Positions 25,501 to 36,687 of a stretch of 64,000 nucleotides of DNA are shown here, in pieces. How positions within the stretch are numbered: position 1 is the stretch's first letter; each line of letters opens with the position of its first letter. Below the pieces are notes generated by a model, which was not told the DNA's origin, ran no database searches, and saw only the letters and a program-made list of their open reading frames with translations. This DNA comes from Golubevia sp. BC0850 (lineage: Eukaryota; Basidiomycota; Exobasidiomycetes; Golubeviales; Golubeviaceae). The stretch is taken from positions 434,001-498,000 of the forward strand of contig JAAVVG010000013.1 of NCBI GenBank assembly GCA_012976225.1. Direction: 5' to 3'. A program made the translations under genes and the position numbers.

Positions 25501-25606
25501 TTTGCCTTCTCCTCACAGCCCTAACCTTTCCCTCTCTCTCTCTCTCAAAAACACTCTAGAACTCCATTTCTGAATCTTTCGTCCGCATTTTTCAGATCCA
25601 CCCAAG
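22512..25606. other. 3.1 kb gene-poor stretch
   Basis: No frame above about 105 codons and none with a recognisable pattern. It contains an 18-nt direct repeat (23500-23517 and 23762-23779) and an isolated tRNA A-box-like word at 24966-24980. This is the longest gene-free interval in the window. Long poly-pyrimidine or AT tracts, terminal repeats and transposase-like sequence were not seen. Confidence 0.5.
23500..23779. repeat. 18-nt direct repeat pair
   Basis: ACGAAGGGTGAGAGATTA occurs at 23500-23517 and again, identically, at 23762-23779, 262 bp apart on the same strand. The flanks differ, so the duplicated unit is short. Origin unknown. Confidence 0.75.
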
Positions 25607-26756
25607 ATGAACATCAACGATATCTTCCTTTCCGAAAATCTCCTCTCCGCCTTCAAGCTCTTAGACACCAGAGAAGCGGTTAAAGCTAGGGAAGTCTGCA
25701 AGCTATGGTTGGAGCTGGTTAAGGAGAATAGAACTTTCTGGAAAATGCTAGACCATCAGCAAAAGAACGGGAAGTAGAGGAGATTCTTCCCATCGTCCAT
25801 CAATTCGATGAGAAGGGTGGATCTTCTTTGAAGGAGATTTCCATGGTGATCAAGCAGAAAGAATCTCAAGACTTCAACGAGCTAACTGAATCGATTCTCA
25901 AGTCAAGTCAAGCTCTCCAAGCTTTCAACATCGGTATGAGATGTACAAGTTACTCCAGTCGGGCACTTGGAAATTTCATAAAGTTTAAGGATTTGCTACT
26001 TCTAAAGCTTCCTAACTTGGTTGACTTCAGATTTCGTGTTTCCCTTCCTTCATTCAGCTCGGAACAAGCATGGATCTCTTCAAATTCTCTGGATTCCTTC
26101 TTTACAACTACAGCCTCCAGCCTCCAGCCTATCTACACGTCAGCCATCCAATTATCATTCAAACCCTTGCCTCTCTCAAATTAGATGAAGTCATTCATCG
26201 TTCAACTTGTAGGAATCTGCTGTCCTACTGTTCTCACTCGCGCAAGCATCTCTACATCTTCCTTAGACCAGTTGAGGAAGAGATCATGCCACTTGAATTC
26301 CCAAAACTAGAGGTGCTGGAGCTCTTGCTCTTGTGGTCTCTTTCTGAATTTCCCGCCTGGATGTTGGTGCCTTCAACCTTAAGATGCTTAACTTCCTATT
26401 TTACATCAAACTTTCCTTCAGTCAAAGAGCTGTGGTGGGACAGGCCTTTTTTTTAGGGAGGTCTCTCATCTAGATGTCCAAACCTGCAAGTTCTTCGCTC
26501 AAGATTATTCGAAAGTTTTCCTTCAGAGTCACATTCCGGAATTTCTACTTCAGACTCTCTATCAGGTATTCTCAGAGCAAGGAAAGCGAATGTAGGACGT
26601 GGATTAACTGTAGAAGGTGTCAGGATGCAGCCTCTCAAGAAGATAGTCATCCCCTTGAAGAACATCTCTGCCGAAGCGCTGGAAGAATGTAGAGGGTTGG
26701 TGAAAGAGGTCGCGGATTGGGAGTTGGAGCCAAAGTTCTGGGAAGTCGAGATCTGA
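25607..26756 (+). pseudogene. F-box/LRR-like protein, copy C, decayed
   Basis: The start MNINDIFLSENLL and EVCKLWLELVKENRTFW matches copies A and D closely. The frame ends after about 60 codons. The family sequence then resumes in other frames: HQFDEKGGSSLKE and ESILKSSQALQAF near 25.80-25.93 kb, LLLLKLPNLVDFR near 26.0 kb, VSHPIIIQTLASL near 26.13-26.18 kb, FPAWMLVPSTLRCLTS near 26.36-26.4 kb, and the C-terminal tail RMQPLKKIVIPL to PKFWEVEI ending at 26756. At least three or four breaks are needed, so this is a clear pseudogene. It keeps the family's full length and so probably arose by whole-gene duplication. Confidence 0.75.
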
Positions 26757-27576
26757 ATAATCCAGTCTTATTGATTGGTGAGTCACAAAAGAAAGAAGTG
26801 GGGCCTTGCAAGTAGTTGCTAGATAATCTCGTTTGACTCTACGTCATTTGCTTCCCACTATCCTTCCCCCAGATCCAACTTCGTAGGATTTCTCTCGTCT
26901 TTGACTTCTGTCTCCGCGTCATCAACTTCTCTCAGATGCACTCGAAGGAATCCCAGTCATCCGTATCTTTTTCCAGAATAACTCTCAACTCTCGTCGTCG
27001 ACTTCTCTCCCTCGCCTCATCAATTTTTTCAATTCAATTCTCTCCCCGCCTCTCGTCGCAACTTCAAGTCATCGCCACTCGTTAGAATTCATCAAATAAA
27101 GGTCCTCAATTCGAATTCAAACTACTCCCTCTGTGCGGAACGGTCTAACCTACTTCCGAGAAGAAGAAGGTGGATCGGAGATGTCAGAAAGGTTGGAAAC
27201 GTGGAAAAGAAGTGAGGAAATGGAGAAGGGAACTCTGTACAAAGCTCAATTCGAAGTTATTGGATTCGAATCTGTACTTCTTCTTGAGCTTCGAAAAAAA
27301 AGAAAATATGTGGCGTTCGACGTCAAGTAGCCGTCTTTCTTTCGAGATTACCTCCGTTCCTTTCTGCGAAGATTCTACTTGCCGTGGACGTCGAACGAGA
27401 AAATTCTACTTGAGAGTTGATCATGCCTCATGGAGTAGTTGAAGAAGTTGAAGATGGACTTTCACTTCATTCACGTTCGGGCCAGTCTGAGAATGAAAGC
27501 GAGGCAAGGCAAGCTCTCCAGCTTTCCCCCACAACCAATCTCTTGCTAGCTACAGCATCTCTCCATCTATTGCAAG
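26757..27576. other. Intergenic / 5' leader of the acyltransferase gene
   Basis: About 820 bp, CT-rich. An open plus-strand frame beginning MPHGVVEEVEDGLSL at 27423 overlaps the start of the acyltransferase in another frame. It could be an upstream reading frame or an artefact. Confidence 0.35.
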
Positions 27577-30500
27577 ATGAGTCCAAAACCAAAGCCAAAG
27601 CCATTCTCACCAAGTTCTTCCAGATCTTCATCTTCAACGTCTGCGCCAGGTTCAACTTCTTCACCACCCCCACCTTCACATCTTCCATCTTCTTCAACTT
27701 CAAAGCATCATCTCAAGAATCAGTTAGGTCCGTTAGGTGGTCCAGGCTCAAAACCTCATCCAAATTTGACTGCAAGTTTCATGGAACTTGATGCTCATCA
27801 TCATAAGCAACCTGGAGCAAATGGGGATGGGAATGAATTTGGAGGTCAAGATGAAGATGCTGCTTCTTCCAACGATTTGAACGTGGTAGCTGCTTATAAG
27901 GCTCATTTCAGAGAGGACCCAATAGCCTTTTTGAGTCAACTTTGGGATTATGGTCAGGGTAGAAGTTGGAGAGGGTGAGTAAGAGAGGCAGTTCGGAGCT
28001 GCTCCCGAGTATTCATCTGCGTTGGATTGGTCGGCCAAGCGAGAGAGCTGGTAGGAGTTATTAGCTCTCTCAGATTAAGATTCCGAATAAGGATTCAAGA
28101 GTGGTGATGTAGGAAGAAGAAGGATTAGGAAGGAGCAAGTGGGAAGCGAGGGATCCGGAAAGAGGTGGGGCTTTCCCAGGGAGAGGTCTCATCGTCAAGC
28201 CCTCTGTCTCTCCATACAAGCCTGAAATGATGAAGTATGAAGAAATGAAAGGGAAATGGGAAGGACTCCTCGAAGACAAACGCCGAGATTGAGGACGAAT
28301 CTTGAAATGTGAACTGACCCTTCCCTTTCTCATTCACTCCTTGCCATCTGGCTTATAGGTACCAAAATTACATAGGAAGCAGAATTCTTTATGCAGGCCA
28401 CTCAGAAGAGCAAATCAAATCAGTCCTTCAAAGCGAACATGGTGAGTTCATTCGAGCTTCTGGTCTTGCCTCTCTTTCGAACGCAAACCTCAAGACGTCT
28501 CTGCCCCTTCCATCTCTCTCTCTGATCCTTTCGTCGCAGTCAAAACTCGAATCCAAGCCTTAGCAACCGCACGAATTGAAACTCTCCTAGCTTCTCATCC
28601 ACCTCCAACCACACCTCAAGAATCCAAAAAACTTCAACTTTACATTGCACGCAAGCGTTTAGAATTAGAATTACAATTAACAGATGTAGCTTTAGCGATG
28701 ATTCAAAAATCAGTTGCTAGATTAGATTCTCTCCCTTTCTTGAAATTCTTCGCTGGAACTATCAACAATGTTTTAGCAAGGATGTATCATCTTGGAATTC
28801 ATTTAAACGTTCATCAAGTTCTGGAAGTTAGAAGAGTTGCAGCTTATGCTGCTGAAAGGAAACAGAGTATTGTTTTCTTACCTTGTCACAAGAGTCATAT
28901 TGACTATCTTACAGTGAGTGTTTGGAGAGCTGGAAACTGAGTCAGAGGTTGGAGGTTCTGACCTTTCTTGTTCAACTTCTTCAGGTATCTTGGTTGATGT
29001 TCCGTTTAGGAATCGCTTTACCACACATCGTTGCTGGAGAAAACTTAGATCTTCCGGTATTAGGAAGCATTCTACGAGGAGGAGGAGCATTCTTCATTCG
29101 TCGAACTTTCTCGAATGATCAACTCTATCCAGTAGTAATTCGAGAATACATTGAACAACTTTTAGCATCAGGAAAGAACATTGAATGTTTCATTGAAGGT
29201 ACACGTTCAAGAACTGGCAAACTTTTACCTCCAAAACTTGGAATCTTGAAGTACATTTTAGATGGTTTAATAGATGGTAGAACAGAAGATGTTTGGTTAT
29301 GTCCTATTTCAGTTCAATACGATTCTGTCATTGAATCTGAGACCTATGTCTCTGAATTATTGGGAAAACCTAAAGAATCGGAAAGTTTGTTGGGTTTGTT
29401 AAGTGGAAGTTCTAATCTTTTAGGATTGAAAATGGGCAGAATTGACATTAGATTCCAGACACCTTGGAGTTTGAAAGGGTTTATTAAGGAACAGGTTGAA
29501 AGACGTGAGGCTCCAGGTCCCAATGGAGAGAAAGTCGAATTGGATATCAGAGGGAAACAACATCAAAGTTTGTTACTCAAGACTTTGGGTTATAGAATTC
29601 TGGCCGATATCGTGAGTTTTCAGATTTGACGACACACTCTACTCTTCGATTTCTTACTTTCTCTTTACTCTCACTTCGAACCTCTCCTCTGTCATCAGAA
29701 CAAAGCCTCAGTCATCATGCCAGCCGCTCTGGTCGGAACTGTGATCTTGACTCTACGTGGAAGAGTGAGTTCTCTCTTTCCACTTTCTTTCCCATCTCAT
29801 TCATGCTTCCCTCCCTCGCCATGTCAACTCATCTCTAATCTCTCGGTCTTCCTCTTCTCTTATTCTTTTTCTCAGGGAGTCGGTCGCACAGAACTCATCA
29901 AGCGAGTCGATCAGCTCAAATCCAACATCCTCAAGAAAGGTTATCAAGTTGCTGATTTTGGAAACATGTCAACTTCTGAAGTTGTGGATAGAGCTCTTTC
30001 AACTATGAAAGATATGATCTTGGTGGAAAGTGACGTCATGGAAACCACTTTTCAGCCTATCAAGAGATTCGAATTGAGTTTCTATAGAAACCAAGTGAGT
30101 CCAATCACAAGAGTTCTGACTTTCCAATCCTTTGTCAGAACATGAATCTCATCTCTCATGTTCAGAAGAAAGGTTGACTAACGCACGATCTCTCTGACCT
30201 GCTTGCTTTCTCAGGTCATCCACGTCTTCGTTTCCGAATGTCTAATCTCAACAACTCTCTACACCAAAGTCAAACAAGGAGGTACAGCACCAATGCAAGT
30301 CATGTCAAGAGCTTCAATCTTAAAAGAATGTTCTTGGTTATCTTCACTTTTAAGAAACGAATTTGTTTATTCTACTGATCCTTTAGAAGTCAACGTTGAT
30401 AAGACTTTGAAGGATTTGGAAGAGGACAAGATCGTCTTTGTTGATCAAGATGGAGGTGTAGGAATCAGTCAGGAAGAAAGAGACATTGGAAGAGAGAACT

Positions 30501-31193
30501 TTGATAGTTATCGTGAGTGTTGGATTGTGAGAAGCTGAACGTTGGAGGACTCGGGATTCACTGACGCTTTTCTTCCCGCTTCAATCTTTTTCTCTCTTTA
30601 GTGTTCTTACTATGGCCAGCGATCGAAGCTTATTGGTTGAGTGCATGCTCTTTACTTCTACTAGCTCCACCCCCTCTTTCAGAAGCCAAAGAAACTCACG
30701 ATGGAGTTCCCTGGTTCGCAGCCAAAGATTTTGAATCAAGAGCTCAACTTTTCGGAAAGACTCTTTACGCTCAAGGAGAATTGAGTTATCTAGAAGTAAG
30801 TATCCACCAATCTTGTTTCTGCCTTCCTTCTCTGACCTCTCTCGTTCTCTTGTCTCTCAGGCCATCAATGCCGCCACACTAGGACAATCCTTCACTCGAT
30901 GGGAAGAACTAGGAATGATAAAACGTCGAAAATCGAATTCTGCTAAACCTATTCCATTGATGTCTTTATCTCCAGATTGGTGGCCTACTACCGATTCTAC
31001 TTCTTCTACCAAGGACGCAATCCCGACTGGTAAACTTTGGGATTTCTTGGAACACTTGGGTACTTTTAGAAGAGAGGGTAAAGATAGAAGAGATCAATCT
31101 GAAATTGTTGGAGTGAGGATTATGGAGATTGTTGAGAAGAATTTCCCTCCGGTGGTTGAAAGAGAGAGGAGAGAGGATGAGGCTAAGTTGTAG
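27577..31193 (+). CDS. PlsB-type glycerol-3-phosphate / DHAP acyltransferase
   Basis: Nine exons: 27577-27974, 28359-28441, 28540-28913, 28985-29611, 29699-29764, 29876-30094, 30215-30512, 30602-30795 and 30861-31193. All phases agree, giving 863 aa. After a Ser/Pro-rich N-terminus come the acyltransferase motifs: block I HKSHID (about residue 276, the HX4D catalytic pair), block II RGGGAFFIRR, block III FIEGTRSRTGK (about residue 353), and block IV VWLCPISVQYDSV. This is the PlsB/GPAM/GNPAT superfamily pattern. It acylates glycerol-3-phosphate or dihydroxyacetone phosphate at sn-1, the first step of phospholipid, triacylglycerol or ether-lipid synthesis. Which substrate is used cannot be read from the motifs. 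Hydrophobic stretches near LLWPAIEAYWLSACSLLLLA and in VSWLMFRLGIALP suggest membrane association. Intron 1 (384 nt) is long. Confidence 0.9.
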
Positions 31194-31954
31194 AGAGGTT
31201 TGTCACCGCTGTTGTGATTTGTCGTTTTATTCGCTTTTTTGCTGTTGTTTTTACCTGAGAAATTCGATATCATTGACCTATGTCTTGATGCTTGTTGGAG
31301 CTTGGATATCGCTGACCGAACGATAGTCATCGAACGTGCCATTGTCGAATATCAAGCAAGACAGAAAGATCAAGTCTCGAACCGCACGTCAAAAGGTAAG
31401 TTGAATCTTCTTGAAACAGTTATGAATAGAATAGAAGAATTGAAATCAGAATTGAGAGACAAAGGCGAAGTTATGCTGCACGAATTGGAACCAGAGTCGT
31501 GAAACGGCTGAGAAGAGAGGAGGTGAAAAAAAGAGGAAGAGAACTAGAAGGAGGGAGAACTCAACATTCCAAAACCTGAGGCGCCTCAATGAATACTAGC
31601 AATACTTTCAGTCAGAAATTCTGAATCGATCCGGACAAGTCTGGGACCAGAATTGAAGATTTGAAGATTGGATGGTGGCAGACAGAAGGACAGCTGCAAA
31701 TCTTCCATTCCTCTTTTCAACCAATTCTGCCTCCATAAACGTCTCTTTCAATCGTTATTTTCGTCGAATTCGATATCATTGAATTCAAATTGAGACTCAT
31801 ACACTTCATCTGACTAGACCTTGAAATTGACCTTTAATCCCCTCCTGCTCCTCTCCCACTGCCTTCCTCATCTTCCTCCTTTCCTCAATCCTCAATCCAT
31901 CTCAACTCCTCAACCTTCCACTTCAATCCTCAATCAGTCATCTAATAAGCCGAT
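31194..31954. other. Intergenic, with one unexplained open frame
   Basis: Between the acyltransferase and eS28. A plus-strand frame at about 31239-31502 ends in a charged helical pattern (VMNRIEELKSELRDKGEVML) that looks more protein-like than chance, but it has no proper ATG context or partner exon. The last 100 bp are CT-rich, typical of a ribosomal protein promoter. Confidence 0.3.
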
Positions 31955-33152
31955 ATGGAATCCACTAAAGTCCCAGTCAAGCTCGCTCGTGTTAGTATCT
32001 AGCCTTCTCTTCAAGTACCAAAGACCCAAGAAGAACCGAGATTCCAAGAAGACTCAAATATGTCGTTGCTGGGTCTTAGATGGTTACTTCTGGAGGATTG
32101 TAGCGTGCTCACCTCCTGAGTGAGGCGGTACGTTCTCTTCCAGAGGTGACCGTGCTATGACTTCGATGACTTCGTGGATGGTAGAGGAAGGGAAAGACAG
32201 GAGACCCGGCAGAAGAGGGAGAGGTGTAGACTCTGTGATGAGTGCGGGAGTGGAATACGCTTAGTAGATTGTGGTCAAAAGTGGAAGCCGGGATCTAGTC
32301 GAAGGTCGGAGGCAAGGGAGCAGTAGCTGGTGCTCATGTCAAGCAAGCTCTTTCCAAATCTCAAGGCCCTATTCAACGCTCAAATCCAATTCTATTTCCA
32401 CTTTTGAACTGAACCAAGAACGAATCAGTTGGACTTAATTCGAACTCTATGATCTCAATGAACTCTTATCTTAGATCCGACCTGCCACCGCAAACCCTCC
32501 TCAAGCTCAACTGACCCCAACTTTCTCTAAATCTCAACCCCTCTTCTTTATTCAGGTTACAAAAGTTCTAGGACGTACCGGATCCCGTGGTGGTGTCATC
32601 CAGGTCCGTGTCGAATTCATGGACGATACTTCTCGTTCCATTATTCGTAACGTTAAGGGACCTGTTAAGGAAGATGATATTCTAGCTCTTCTAGAGTCTG
32701 AACGTGAAGCTCGGTGAGTTCGAAAAGAGACAGAGACGAATGGAGGTGTTGGCTTGAGATGGGATAGGAGAGGAGCTGTGAGGTGGACGTATTAGGGAGT
32801 TTGGCTTGAGAAGGATAGTGAGGTGTAGGAGGAGGAATGATGGCGCTCTGGGGAGACGTCAAGTCAGATGGTGGACATACATGGCATTGAAGGATTTAGC
32901 CGCCGGAATGGTCACAGGAAACGAAAGGGTTGGAGGAAAGATCGAAGTTGGATTCTCGGAGTCTTGATTCACGCTCTTCCCTAGACTGGACTTTTGAATG
33001 TGCAGCTCTTTCGTGAAGACCTCAAAAGAGCTAGCAGGGAGGATTGCAAAGAAATCGCAAAGTTTGGCCCGAGTCGAATCAAGATCCATTGTCTCGTAGT
33101 TCATTCACTGACAATGATTTCATTCCTTTTTCTCTCCAGTCGTCTACGTTAA
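31955..33152 (+). CDS. RPS28: 40S ribosomal protein eS28 (RPS28)
   Basis: Three exons: 31955-31990, 32556-32713 and 33140-33152, giving 68 aa, the normal eS28 length. Exon 1 encodes [12 protein letters not shown], exon 2 [14 protein letters not shown] to ESEREAR, and the last exon only RLR plus stop. The core [19 protein letters not shown] is essentially the universal eS28 signature. It is a small-subunit protein near the mRNA exit site. The two introns (565 and 426 nt) are far longer than the coding sequence. Long introns in a ribosomal protein gene are often regulatory or host small RNAs. I saw a C-box-like GTGATGA in intron 1 but no well-placed D box. Confidence 0.97.
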
Positions 33153-33994
33153 GAAAGTGTTTCAATTCTACCCAAAATTGATTCTCAGCTTTTCGTTTTC
33201 AAGTTCTCGTTCTCGTCTAGGTCCTCATTCACATCGCATACTTCCATTTTCTTCAACTTCACAATTTTTTTTCAATCGATGCAAAATTCTATGCAACACC
33301 AAAAAGAATAAACCAAACACTTTCCCTCCTTTTCTTTCTTTGTCTTGTGAGATTGTAACATTATTCAAACTCTCAAAAATAAATCACTCGTCAGAACAAA
33401 AGGCTCTTCGTCTTGAGCGTGAGGAATCATTGGCTCGAGGGGTACAACAGAGCGGAATAGCACCTCCCCAAAAAGCAGATCTAGAATCATTAATCGAGAA
33501 GGTCACTGGGAGTTGAAAAGCGAACCTGTGATTCATTTGTGAAGGAAGCTAAAGACGGTACATGTTTTCATGTCGACAGAAATCCTTTCTCCTCGATTCC
33601 AACCTTTCTCGATTCCAACCTTTCTCGATTCCAACCTTTCTGACTTCCTCCTTACCCTCCTGCAGAAAGAAGGAACAGAGATTTGATTTTGAATTGAGAG
33701 CTTGGTCTGATTGATTCGAAGGATCGGTGGCCGACTTGAGGAGTTGCGATGCGAAAAAGGGGAAGAGAAGTTGCGCTTGATAGGAACCGACGAGCTTCGA
33801 GACTTGTTCTGAAGGAAGATACGAGCGGCAATTATTGGAGCAGCTGAGCGAGGTTGTTGATAAAGACTTGCATTTGTGACCTGGAAGAAGGACAGTGGAA
33901 AGCATGTCGGTCGAGTCAGCTTAGCTAGCAACTGCCAGCTACTTAGAAGGCGAAACCGATATCCTTTGAAACTCACCAATCAAAAGCCAACTTT
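33153..33994. other. Intergenic, with a 16-bp tandem repeat
   Basis: Convergent spacer between eS28 (+) and F-box copy D (-). A plus-strand frame ending at 33516 has a charged C-terminal stretch (ALRLEREESLARGVQQSG) behind a possible CAG acceptor near 33393. It might be an alternative exon, but nothing supports it. A triple 16-bp repeat lies at 33592-33639. Confidence 0.3.
33592..33639. repeat. Three tandem copies of a 16-bp unit
   Basis: CTCGATTCCAACCTTT repeats three times perfectly, head to tail, in intergenic DNA. Confidence 0.85.
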
Positions 33995-35130
33995 TCAGAC
34001 CTCGACTTCCCAAATCGCTGGCTCTGAGTACCAGTCTACGACCTCTCCGACCATTCCTCTGCATTCTTCCAGCGCCTCGGCAGAGATGCTCTCGAAGGGG
34101 ACGATGAGCTTCTTGAGAGGCTCCATTCTGACACCTTCTACTTCCAGTCCACTTTCCACATTCTGTTTCCTTGCTCTAAGGAGAGCTAAAAGGTGCACTG
34201 CGGACTCTTCCTCGATTTGTGCGCGGAGGACTTGAAGGATTGGACATCTAGATGAGAGATATCTCCAATTAGACAGAACAAGGACCCAGAGCTCTTTCGT
34301 CGAAAGGAAGTCCATAAGATCTATGGACAAAAGTGTTTTAAGGTTGGAGGGACCGCCATCCAGGTTGGAAAATGACAGTCCCACATGATCCTGACCATCC
34401 AGAGCTGCAGGACTTCTAATCTAGCAAATTGAAGCGGAAGAACCTCTTGTCCACGGGCCGGTTGTCTGAGGAAGATGGTGAGATGCTTGAGCGTTTGAGA
34501 ACAGTGAGACAGTAGACATCTGAAAGTTGAATGGGAGTCGCCTTTGCTCATTTGGAGAGAGACGAGGGCTTGAAAGAGAATCGGATGGCTGACGTGGAGA
34601 TGGACTGGAGGCTGTAATTGTAAAGAAGTAACCCAGAGAATTCGAAGAGATCCATGCCTGTTCCGACTTGACTGAACAAGGAGCTGAACCTTGGGGTCAC
34701 CACTCCAAATCCTGAAGTCGACCAAGTTAGGGAGCATTAGAAGCAGTGAATCCTCGAAGATTGTGAGAAATGCACGGGCTTGAAATACGTCGCTTTGCAA
34801 TTTGATCCTGAAGGCTTGGAGAGTTTGACTCGAATTGAGAATCAATCCAGCTAGCTGGTTGAAGTCTTGAGAATCTTCATACTTTTTGACTATCGTAGAA
34901 ACCTCCTCCAAAGTAGATCCACTTTTCTCATCAAAGTGGCTGACGGTAGATTGAGTTCGCTCTAGAGAACGTTCTGATAGCACTAGAATCCTCCAGAAAG
35001 TCTTGTTCTCGTCCACCAACTTCCACCATTGCTTGCAAACTTCTCTAACTTTGACCACCTCTTTAATTTCTAGGCATTTAAAAATTGCAAGAAGAGTCTC
35101 GGAAAGTAGGATGTCGTTGATGCATCTCAT
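33995..35130 (-). pseudogene. F-box/LRR-like protein, copy D, frame broken once
   Basis: Minus-strand start at 35130 (MRCINDILLSETLLAIF; VVKVREVCKQWWKLVDEN), an F-box-like head as in copies A-C. The frame stays open to 34321. The family C-terminus is in the next frame, 34384-33995: SNLKTLLSIDLMDF, RYLSSRCPILQVLRAQ, RMEPLKKLIVPFESI, and PAIWEVEV at the end. Comparison indicates one missing base in the A4 run of the sequence coding PTLK, near 34345-34350. Apart from this the protein would be about 378 aa without introns. It is the F-box copy nearest to the mating-type genes, 1.6 kb from the HD2 stop codon. Confidence 0.7.
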
Positions 35131-36687
35131 ATCTGAAGGTGAGAGATATCGAGAGGAATTGAGGTCTGTTTTTAGGAAACTTTCGATCTAGGGCTTGAGG
35201 TCTGGGGAGGGCGAAGAAGGGGAAACCTCTTGATTCAGTGACAATCTCAGCGGCTTCGTCATGTCAGTTGATTGACTTACTTAGACGCTGGGTGGTAGGA
35301 AGGAATTAGCTAGAAGTCAAGTTTTCGCAACTTGAGTTGTTCGATTTGAAAGCTTTCGAGGTCAGACTTCTCTGCTCCGCACCAAAGTTCTGCCTAGAGA
35401 GTCAAAATTCGTCTATTAGAGCTTGAGCATCCAAGAAACGTCTGCCTGCCCAGGGACCTTCCACATCCCCCGTTCTTCCGCCCACGCCAGTGAAACGCTA
35501 AGAAGGTCTAGTGGTAGAGCCTAGTCCAAAGCAGTGGATTCCTGTATCGAGACTGGGGTTCTGAGGTTCTGAAAGAGAGAGTCCGGGTTTGGGCTGAGAA
35601 ATGGGGAAGCGTTTGGAATCTGTCTCTTTCAGGGTCTTTCAAAAGCAGAAGGAGGGTAGAAATGGTGGCTCAGATCTTACATTTGTATGAAACAGAGATC
35701 TTTATATTCACAGAATCCATTCTCCGAGGCAACATTGTTAATTTCCCCTCCGGCTGACTGGTGTGTGTGTGATTTGAGTGAGGCACCTCTTCCTAACTCC
35801 AGAAGATCTGACTGATGACACTTAGATTTCAGAGACAGTCTTTGAGCTTGCAAGCATTTCTAGAATCAAGATCAAATGATTGTCAAGAGATCCATGGTAT
35901 TCCAACAAGATGAGCTTGAGAGAGAAGAGTGTAGTCGATTAAGCAGATCGAATCCTTTGGAAGAAGATCAAGCTCAAGCTCAAGCTCAAGATCCAAAGAA
36001 AACAAAAGAACTCAGATTCAAAAACAACAGTATCAGAGAAAACAAGAGCAGACCATCAAGATCTATGAAACCAAGAGAGACGGAGAAGAGAACAAAGGGG
36101 CGGCATGAGCAAAGAAGACGAGCGAGATGGTCGAAGGAAACGGAAGGTGGGAAAAAGGTAGCCTTGAGAGAGACCTCGCATGGAGAGAAAGAGAGCAAAA
36201 GTATGTTTGGAGAAATAGAGAGCCAGGACATTCGCCTTGGAGAATGGAGAGGTAGAAGGAGCAGAGCAGAGAGAGCAGAGAATAGAGAATAGAGACTACA
36301 TTGTTGATTTAAGAGGTGAGATATTGTGGATTTGATTTGGAGTAGATAGAGTTGAGGAGTCGAAGAGTTGAGGTAGATATATTTGACAAGAGTTGATGAA
36401 TCGAAGGATCTTTGTGACATTTTTTCTGGGTTTTCGTTCTTATTGATTAACCGTATAGCAGGAAGTGCTGAGATTATTTAGATGAGAAGTTCTAAAGAGA
36501 TCAGTTAGAGAAGTAGATTCTGAGTTGAGGTATAAGAGTCGTGACGACCAGCTGTGAAAAAAGTGGGTGATGGGAATGTACAAGTAGGTGTCAGAACTCC
36601 AATCTCATCTCTTCCCTCTCTGAGAAGACGACAACCATGAACTCACTTTATTTTTCCTTCCATAAATCACTATCCATTTCACTTCTT
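35131..36687. other. Intergenic between F-box copy D and HD2
   Basis: 1.56 kb. A (CAAGCT)n run sits at 35969-35990. A 138-codon plus-strand frame (35876-36292) is Lys/Arg/Glu/Ser-rich low complexity without homology that I recognise, and I do not call it a gene. No RNA gene seen. Confidence 0.35.

Noticed and set aside
31991-32555. C/D box snoRNA in eS28 intron 1
   Set aside because: One C-box-like GTGATGA near 32236 but no D box (CTGA) at a suitable distance and no terminal stem.
35876-36292. Open frame of 138 codons, Lys/Arg/Glu-rich
   Set aside because: Low complexity driven by purine-rich DNA. No domain, splice partner or conserved stretch.
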